A stretch of DNA of 64,000 nt from Nitrospira sp. CG24A (GTDB taxonomy: Bacteria; Nitrospirota; Nitrospiria; Nitrospirales; Nitrospiraceae), in the NCBI GenBank assembly GCA_002869925.2, contig NEWT02000036.1:1-64000 (forward strand), read 5' to 3'. Positions 58,610 through 64,000 of this stretch are shown here, in pieces. Positions within the stretch are counted from its first letter, which is position 1, and the number at the start of each line of letters is the position of its first letter. The position numbers and the translations under genes are program-made. A model generated the notes under the pieces. The model was not told the DNA's origin. It worked only from the letters and a program-made list of their open reading frames with translations, and made no database searches.

Positions 58610-59278
58610 GTGCGCAAAGCTGACAAACCGTTTTGTTTTACCGGGTCAAGCGAGCTGCGAGAGAGTTTAGGGAAGGAAGCGGAGGATGAAAAGCGGTTGG
58701 TCGAATTGCTCGAAGAGGTCCCGCTCGACTCGATCTATTATCATACCCACACCTGTTTTCTACGGCACAGTCAGGTCGAACAACTGTATCCCAATGACTT
58801 TGCCCAGTGGGTGGCGATGGAAGTCCGAGATCATGTCCTCGGTGAGCGGCTTGCCGTCATCGACCCATTCGAATTTCAAGGGCTTGAGCTGTTACGGGAA
58901 GAGCTTATTTCAGTCATCGATGATCACTTGTCACGCACACCGATTGTGCCTCGAGTGATATTCGGCAAGCCGTTCAGTTTCAATCAGTCCAGAATTTTAG
59001 AGGTGTCCACGGGTCTGGCGGCTTGGACCTTACACGAATTCCGGAATGCGTTATCTGAGGTAGATGTGAGCGCGATCTATTATCATATGTTTGAAGCTCG
59101 TCGCCGTCTCAGCAAGCAGGAGGGCGACTTTTCAGCCTGGATCGAGGAGAGTCTGGATATGCCGGAGTTGGCTGGTAAGTTTCGCGCGATCAATCCGTAT
59201 CGAGGAAGTCTTGAGCGGCACAGATCCGCGCTCTTAACCGTGTGTGATGAGTTTCTCGCGAAGCATTCCGACTCGTAG
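58610..59278 (+). CDS. DUF5752-family protein
   Basis: 222 residues with two similar halves: first [49 protein letters not shown]; second [43 protein letters not shown]. The repeat pattern Y-Y-H...DF..W....L....LA..I.P matches DUF5752. GTG at 58610 has AAGGAGGAG at good distance; the frame extends to 58580. It is encoded between trehalose genes, so it may help alpha-glucan or trehalose metabolism. No catalytic motif is evident; the repeated YYH could bind a ligand or metal. Confidence 0.75.
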   Translation: MRKADKPFCFTGSSELRESLGKEAEDEKRLVELLEEVPLDSIYYHTHTCFLRHSQVEQLYPNDFAQWVAMEVRDHVLGERLAVIDPFEFQGLELLREELISVIDDHLSRTPIVPRVIFGKPFSFNQSRILEVSTGLAAWTLHEFRNALSEVDVSAIYYHMFEARRRLSKQEGDFSAWIEESLDMPELAGKFRAINPYRGSLERHRSALLTVCDEFLAKHSDS

Positions 59279-59295
59279 AGACGAGGATATTTGCT

Positions 59296-60975
59296 GTGAC
59301 TAACGTCGACCCGCTGTGGTTTAAAGATGCCGTGTTTTACGAGCTGCACGTCAAAGCGTTTTGCGACAGCAATGACGATGGGATTGGAGATTTCCGCGGC
59401 CTGACAGCGAAACTTGATTATCTTGAGTGGTTAGGGGTCACCTGCCTTTGGCTCTTGCCATTTTTCCCTTCTCCGTTGCGCGATGATGGCTATGATGTCG
59501 CGGACTATCGCGGCGTGTTTCCGGATTACGGTTCACTCGAAGATCTCCGAACCTTTCTTGATGAAGCACATCGGCGCGGAATTCGCGTCATCGCAGATCT
59601 CGTACTCAACCATACGTCCGATCAGCACGCATGGTTTCAAGAGGCGAGACGATCTCCCGAATCGCCCCTGCGCAGCTTTTATGTTTGGAGCGACAGTGAG
59701 AAAAAATATGGGAAGGCCCGAATCATTTTTATCGATACAGAGCGATCCAACTGGACCTGGGACCCCGTCGCAAAACAATATTATTGGCATCGGTTTTTCA
59801 GTCATCAGCCTGACCTGAACTATGACAATCCTGAGCTGCGTAAGGCGATGCTGGAGGTCATGGCCTTTTGGCTGGATCAAGGACTGGATGGGTTCCGGTG
59901 CGATGCCGTGCCGTATCTGATTGAGCGCGAGGGTACGATATGCGAGAACTTGCCGGAGACACACGAGTATTTGAAGGATATTCGCAAGTGGATCGATGAG
60001 CGCTACCCAGGGCGCATTCTGCTGGCAGAAGCGAATCAATGGCCGGCCGATGTCCGTCCCTATTTCGGCGAGAACAATGAATGTCACATGGCGTTTCATT
60101 TTCCGTTGATGCCAAGACTATTCATGGGCGTGCGAAGCGAGGATTGGCATCCGATTGTCGACATGTTCACGCACACGCCGGCCATTCCCGATGCGTGTCA
60201 GTGGTGTTTGTTCCTGCGCAACCACGATGAACTGACGTTAGAGATGTGTTCCGGTGAGGAACGGGACTACATGTACTATGCGTATGCTCGGGATCCTCAG
60301 ATGCGGCGCAATATCGGCATCGCGCGTCGTCTCGCGCCCTTGCTTGAAAATGATCGACGCAAAATCGAGCTCCTAAATAGCCTCGTGTTTACGCTACCTG
60401 GCAGTCCGATCATTTATTATGGGGACGAGATCGGGATGGGAGATAACGTGCATTTAGGGGATCGTAACGGTGTGCGCACACCGATGCAGTGGAACGTCGA
60501 CCGGAATGCGGGGTTTTCCAAGGCCGATCCCGCGAGATTGTATCTTCCTGTCATCACCGATTCGATCTATGGATATCAAGCGACCAACGTGGAAGCCCAG
60601 CTCCAAACGCCCTATTCCCTGGCGCACTGGATGAAAAGCATGATCGCCATCCGAAAAAAGCATCCGGCATTCGGGCGCGGGACGATCGAGTTTCTCCGTC
60701 CGCGAAACGACAAGGTGCTGGTCTATCTCCGGCAATACCGGGATGAGACGCTCCTCATGGTCCAAAATCTGGGCGGGTCTGCGCAAGCGGTGGAGTTGGA
60801 TCTCGTAAAGTTCGCCGGGGCTGTGCCGGTCGAATTATTCGGGGAGACGCGGTTTCCATCGATCGGTGATAGACCCTATATGTTGAGCCTTGCGCCGTAC
60901 GGATATTACTGGTTTAAGTTACGTCAGGCGCCTTCTGAGGAAACCGCCTACGGAATCGAGGGAAGTGTGATTTAA
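59296..60975 (+). CDS. treS: GH13 trehalose synthase-like enzyme
   Basis: 559 residues. TreS interconverts maltose and trehalose. GH13 motifs: [30 protein letters not shown] (nucleophile Asp203), [13 protein letters not shown] (acid/base Glu), [11 protein letters not shown], and [17 protein letters not shown]. The length suits unfused TreS; a separate maltokinase-like piece follows 2.6 kb later. Start GTG at 59296, 17 bp after the DUF5752 stop. It could also be a related alpha-amylase, but the [11 protein letters not shown] and NEN/NHDELT features fit TreS best. Confidence 0.75.
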   Translation: MTNVDPLWFKDAVFYELHVKAFCDSNDDGIGDFRGLTAKLDYLEWLGVTCLWLLPFFPSPLRDDGYDVADYRGVFPDYGSLEDLRTFLDEAHRRGIRVIADLVLNHTSDQHAWFQEARRSPESPLRSFYVWSDSEKKYGKARIIFIDTERSNWTWDPVAKQYYWHRFFSHQPDLNYDNPELRKAMLEVMAFWLDQGLDGFRCDAVPYLIEREGTICENLPETHEYLKDIRKWIDERYPGRILLAEANQWPADVRPYFGENNECHMAFHFPLMPRLFMGVRSEDWHPIVDMFTHTPAIPDACQWCLFLRNHDELTLEMCSGEERDYMYYAYARDPQMRRNIGIARRLAPLLENDRRKIELLNSLVFTLPGSPIIYYGDEIGMGDNVHLGDRNGVRTPMQWNVDRNAGFSKADPARLYLPVITDSIYGYQATNVEAQLQTPYSLAHWMKSMIAIRKKHPAFGRGTIEFLRPRNDKVLVYLRQYRDETLLMVQNLGGSAQAVELDLVKFAGAVPVELFGETRFPSIGDRPYMLSLAPYGYYWFKLRQAPSEETAYGIEGSVI

Positions 60976-60982
60976 TGGGTGC

Positions 60983-62203
60983 ATGATGGGGGGCGAAACG
61001 AAAGCTATGCGACTGGAGTTGGATGACTATCGGGATAGCGCGACGAAGGGGACGGTTGATTTTCTGTATCGGCTGAGTGATTTGGTCAAAGGGCGAAGCT
61101 TTTTGCAGATCAATGCTGTCCGGTACGGGGGCGGTATGGCGGAGGTGTTACGTCGTCTTGTGCCGATGTTGACATCGTTGGGAGTCGATGCCCGTTGGGA
61201 AGTCCTTGCCGGCGACCAGGAGTTTTTTGACGTCAGCAAGCGGATCAGCAACGCGCTGCAAGGCCAGGAGCAAGTGTTTACTGAACAGATGTCCCAAGTC
61301 TATCTCAAGATCAATCGTCAAAATGCCCAAGTGCTCAATCTCGATGCCGACCTTGTGATGGTCCATGATCCTGGGCCTGCAGCACTGATCGAACACCGTA
61401 AGGGCGGGAAATGGATCTGGCGGTGCTATCTGGACCTTTCGCAGCCTCAGCGCCGCGCCTGGAGCTTCCTCCGCCATTTTGTGATCCGCTATGACGCCGC
61501 CATTTTTTCCGTCACCGGATTTGCCCAACGGCTTCCGATTCCCAAGTTCCTCATCTATCCATCGATCGATCCGTTAAGCGAAAAAAACCGCGAGTTATCA
61601 CGAGCAGAAGTGTCCCACACGCTGGATCGCCTTGGGATTCCAAGAGACAAGCCGATTCTGTTGCAGGTGGCGCGTTTCGATCGCTTCAAGGATCCGGTCG
61701 GAGCCATCAAGGCCTATCGGATGGTCAAAAAACATTACGATTGTCGCCTGATTCTGGCTGGCGGAGGCGTGGCAAACGATCCGGAAGGAGAAGCGGTGTT
61801 GGCAGATGTGAATACCGCTGCCGGATCCGACGCCGACATCCATGTGTTGCAGTTGCCTCCTGAAGCGGATCGGGAGATCAATGCGCTCCAGAGAGGCGCG
61901 ACGATTGTCCTTCAGAAATCCATTAAAGAGGGGTTCGGTTTGGCGGTCTCAGAGGCGATGTGGAAAGGCAAGCCGGTAGTCGGTGGAACGGCCGGAGGAA
62001 TTGCCGATCAGATTATCGATGGTGTAACCGGCTATACGGTACATTCTATAGAAGGGGCTGCATTCAGGGTCAGGCATCTTCTGAATAATCCCGGTTTGAG
62101 TCAGCGCATGGGAGGCGCAGCCCGAGAGCATGTGCGGCGAAACTTTCTCATCACGCGACACCTGGCGGATTATTTGACGCTCTTGAAGATATTCACGCAG
62201 TGA
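60983..62203 (+). CDS. treT: Trehalose-forming glycosyltransferase, TreT
   Basis: About 406 residues of GT4 type. TreT joins glucose from a nucleotide donor (ADP- or UDP-glucose) to glucose to give trehalose in one step. N-terminal domain: INAVRYGGGMAEVLRRLVPM; C-terminal domain: ILLQVARFDRFKDPVGAIKA, LAGGGVANDPEGEAVLADVN, KEGFGLAVSEAMWKGKPVVG with the EX7E motif. It starts 7 bp after treS (ATGs at 60983, 60986 and 61007 are possible). It provides a trehalose route that does not need treZ. Confidence 0.85.
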   Translation: MMGGETKAMRLELDDYRDSATKGTVDFLYRLSDLVKGRSFLQINAVRYGGGMAEVLRRLVPMLTSLGVDARWEVLAGDQEFFDVSKRISNALQGQEQVFTEQMSQVYLKINRQNAQVLNLDADLVMVHDPGPAALIEHRKGGKWIWRCYLDLSQPQRRAWSFLRHFVIRYDAAIFSVTGFAQRLPIPKFLIYPSIDPLSEKNRELSRAEVSHTLDRLGIPRDKPILLQVARFDRFKDPVGAIKAYRMVKKHYDCRLILAGGGVANDPEGEAVLADVNTAAGSDADIHVLQLPPEADREINALQRGATIVLQKSIKEGFGLAVSEAMWKGKPVVGGTAGGIADQIIDGVTGYTVHSIEGAAFRVRHLLNNPGLSQRMGGAAREHVRRNFLITRHLADYLTLLKIFTQ

Positions 62204-62258
62204 TGGCGAGATGGCGACTGTCAGATTCACAGCGTGCCGGCGTGGATAATGAGTCGCG

Positions 62259-63542
62259 ATGACGATGACCAAAACGGTGTTGAGCCAGGTTCGCCAGCAA
62301 GTAGGAGACATCGAAAAGGTCGAAGTGCTGGTGGGAATCCCCACGTTCAATAACGCGGCAACGGTGGGGTCGGTGGTGAATGCGGTCATGGCTGGCATAC
62401 GCAAGGTGTGCCCCCAGGCGTCTGTTCTCGTGGTGAATGCAGATGCTGGCTCACAAGACGGCACACCGGAAACCATCACGCGCACGATAGGGTCCGATCT
62501 TTCGACCGTGTGTATCCAGCACTTGGAAGGCGGTGTGTTTCCGAGTCCGATCGCCCTTCAGGCGCTGTCTGAGTCGGGGGTGCCCGGTCGCGAGCATGCC
62601 TTTCGAGCGTTTTTTACGATCACGGAAGCGTTGCAGGCAAGAGCCTGTGTCGTGATCGATGCCAATCTTCGCTCCTTTACGCCCGATTGGTTGGATGTCT
62701 TGCTTCACCCTATCCTTGAAAAGGATGTCGACTATGTCGCCCCGCTCTTTCGTCGGGCGAAATATGAAGGCAGCTTGACGAATTGCATCATCTATCCCCT
62801 CAATCGGGCGCTCTATGGCAAACAGATCCGTTATCAGAGTGGCGGTGGTTATGGCTTCTCCGGAAAGCTTGCGAGTCTCTACTTGGCGAGGAATGTATGG
62901 GAGGGCGTGGGAGCGCGGTATGGGATCGATAGCTGGTTGACTACCGTTGCCGTTGCCGAAGGATGTGAAGTCTCTCAAAGTTTTTTGGGAGACAGGGTTC
63001 AAGATATCAAATTGACCGGAGTCGAACTCTCAGTGGTGCTTGCCCAAGCTGTGGGGGGACTGTTTTATCTCATGGAATCGTATCAGGACGTGTGGGAAGG
63101 CAGAGTGGGGTCTGTGCCGATTCCGCAATATGGTTTTCCCTATGAGCCCGGACCAGTAGGTGGCGCAATCAATGTTGAACGGATGGTGAGAGGCTTCCGA
63201 CAGGGGTTGCGAGATCTTCTGCCTATCTGGGAGATCATTCTGGCGCCTGAGACGCTGGCCGGAATCCTTGCCTTGGGCGTAGTCGAAGAGGAAGAGTTCC
63301 GTTTTCCTGAGGCGCTATGGGTCCAGACCATTTACGATTTCGCATTGGCTTACCATGAGAAGGCGCTCCATCGCGAACACTTGCTCAAGTCTCTGACCCC
63401 TTTGTACCTCGGGCAAACCGCCTCACTTGTCCTGAGGACCAGGGATGGACTGCCAGAGGATGTCGAGCGCGCCATCGAAGCACTGTGTAGGACCTTTGAG
63501 AGCATGAAACCGTATTTGACGCAGCGATGGCGATTTCTGTGA
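62259..63542 (+). CDS. GT2/GT81-like glycosyltransferase
   Basis: 427 residues. The donor domain begins VEVLVGIPTFNNAATVGSVV, and has VNADAGSQDGT, CVVIDANLRSFTPDWL (the D-A-N metal-binding position) and IRYQSGGGYGFSGKLASLYL. The C-terminal helical part (LVLAQAVGGLFYLMESYQD, ..LSPLYLGQTASLVL-like) matches mannosylglycerate/glucosyl-phosphoglycerate-type synthases. It probably makes a compatible-solute-related glycoside, with 3-phosphoglycerate or another acceptor, but specificity is not determinable. It starts 56 bp after treT and precedes the maltokinase-like piece. Confidence 0.65.
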   Translation: MTMTKTVLSQVRQQVGDIEKVEVLVGIPTFNNAATVGSVVNAVMAGIRKVCPQASVLVVNADAGSQDGTPETITRTIGSDLSTVCIQHLEGGVFPSPIALQALSESGVPGREHAFRAFFTITEALQARACVVIDANLRSFTPDWLDVLLHPILEKDVDYVAPLFRRAKYEGSLTNCIIYPLNRALYGKQIRYQSGGGYGFSGKLASLYLARNVWEGVGARYGIDSWLTTVAVAEGCEVSQSFLGDRVQDIKLTGVELSVVLAQAVGGLFYLMESYQDVWEGRVGSVPIPQYGFPYEPGPVGGAINVERMVRGFRQGLRDLLPIWEIILAPETLAGILALGVVEEEEFRFPEALWVQTIYDFALAYHEKALHREHLLKSLTPLYLGQTASLVLRTRDGLPEDVERAIEALCRTFESMKPYLTQRWRFL

Positions 63543-63618
63543 GCCGACTGTGCCAGGGAGCCATTGATCGTGATGCGGAGCCTTTTGCGCGCGTCGAGGT
63601 CGCCCATAGGGAACACAT

Positions 63619-64000
63619 GTGACGGGAGTCAGGATTGAAAGGGAGCTGACGTTCGCTGGGTCGATTCTGGAAACAGCACAGGTAGACAATCCTCTTGTCG
63701 CACGTGAATGTATCGGTCCGTATTTGGACTCAATCTCCCTATTAGGCCAGCGTACTGCCGAACTTCATGTCGTACTGGTGACCGTTCACGATAACCCTGA
63801 CTTCATGCTCGAGCCGTTCTCGTTGGAATACCATCGATCGCGCTATGAGTCCATAGGCAGGTTGGTTTCGCAAACCTGTTCGCTGTTAAGGAGTCGACTC
63901 AACGATTTGCCTTCGACCACGGAGCAGAAGGCGCGACGAGTACTGAACAATGAGCCTCGAATGCAGAATCGATTTCGAGCATTTTCTGAGTTAGAAACCT
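63619..64000 (+). pseudogene. Maltokinase-like C-lobe, N-lobe missing, cut by window end
   Basis: From a GTG at 63619 the frame encodes VRIERELTFAGSILETAQVD, then LLGQRTAELHVVLVTVHDNP, FMLEPFSLEYHRSRYESIGR, the helical region that precedes the HGDLHLGQ site in maltokinases (Mak/Pep2). About 170 residues with the ATP-binding lobe should come first, but the preceding sequence has an in-frame TAG at 63607 and no kinase-like residues. The gene is either 5'-truncated or starts unusually; the rest lies beyond the window. Normally maltokinase makes maltose-1-phosphate from TreS product. Confidence 0.6.

Noticed and set aside
1-64000. CRISPR arrays, rRNA or tRNA genes
   Set aside because: No regularly spaced identical repeats and no cloverleaf or rRNA-like sequence noticed on either strand; a covariance search was not possible.

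Overview
The window reads as chromosomal DNA of a Nitrospira-like bacterium (phylum Nitrospirota). This is inferred from the mix of genes: many LPP20/LpoB-type lipoproteins, monoheme cytochrome/beta-barrel proteins, DUF5752 and TreT next to TreY, and an alginate-export-type outer membrane protein. No rRNA, tRNA or CRISPR was seen, and no marker gene fixes the genus. Coding is dense, GC is moderately high, and many intergenic gaps hold palindromic repeat elements.

Layout. 0-2 kb: an outer-membrane gene cut by a complete IS3-family element, followed by a decayed second IS3 copy. 2-9 kb: mostly minus strand, with two tandem DUF4384 proteins, an LPP20-like protein, a TIG-domain protein and acetyl-CoA synthetase. 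9.6-15.5 kb: a plus-strand operon of lipoprotein, porin, small phosphate-binding-like protein, PAS-rich histidine kinase and OmpR-type regulator. 15.5-21.2 kb: a decayed tandem duplication of a module (11-bp repeat operator, response regulator, cytochrome c, cytochrome-porin, lipoprotein) in which different genes survive in different copies. 21.4-40.8 kb: a roughly 19.5-kb exopolysaccharide locus with glycosyltransferases, cytoplasmic heparinase II/III-like proteins, five aminoglycoside-phosphotransferase-fold kinases (one fused to a nucleotidyltransferase, one a fragment), a glycosyltransferase-deacetylase fusion, an ABC exporter and an AlgE-like export porin. 41-47 kb: small secreted proteins, a beta-barrel, and an ECF sigma factor with a membrane anti-sigma factor carrying a periplasmic CBM48 domain. 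47.5-54 kb: a caspase-like protein without its catalytic cysteine, an LPP20/LpoB/COG3014/LPP20 lipoprotein cluster and a PIN-domain toxin-antitoxin pair. 54.6-64 kb: trehalose and alpha-glucan genes (gutted treZ, treY, DUF5752, treS-like, treT, a GT2/GT81-like enzyme, part of a maltokinase).

How it fits together. The two-component operon and the polysaccharide locus share an upstream motif (TTTACAAA-N13-CGTCAAACG), and the cytochrome module and the orphan receiver share an 11-bp-phased repeat operator, so the regulators may control these blocks. The best candidate for an undescribed system is the polysaccharide locus, a synthesis/export machine unusually rich in APH-type sugar kinases. The CBM48-bearing sigma/anti-sigma system is the second candidate. 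Several recent-looking deletions (heparinase-kinase junction, treZ core, maltokinase N-lobe, response-regulator and lipoprotein fragments) show the region is rearranging.
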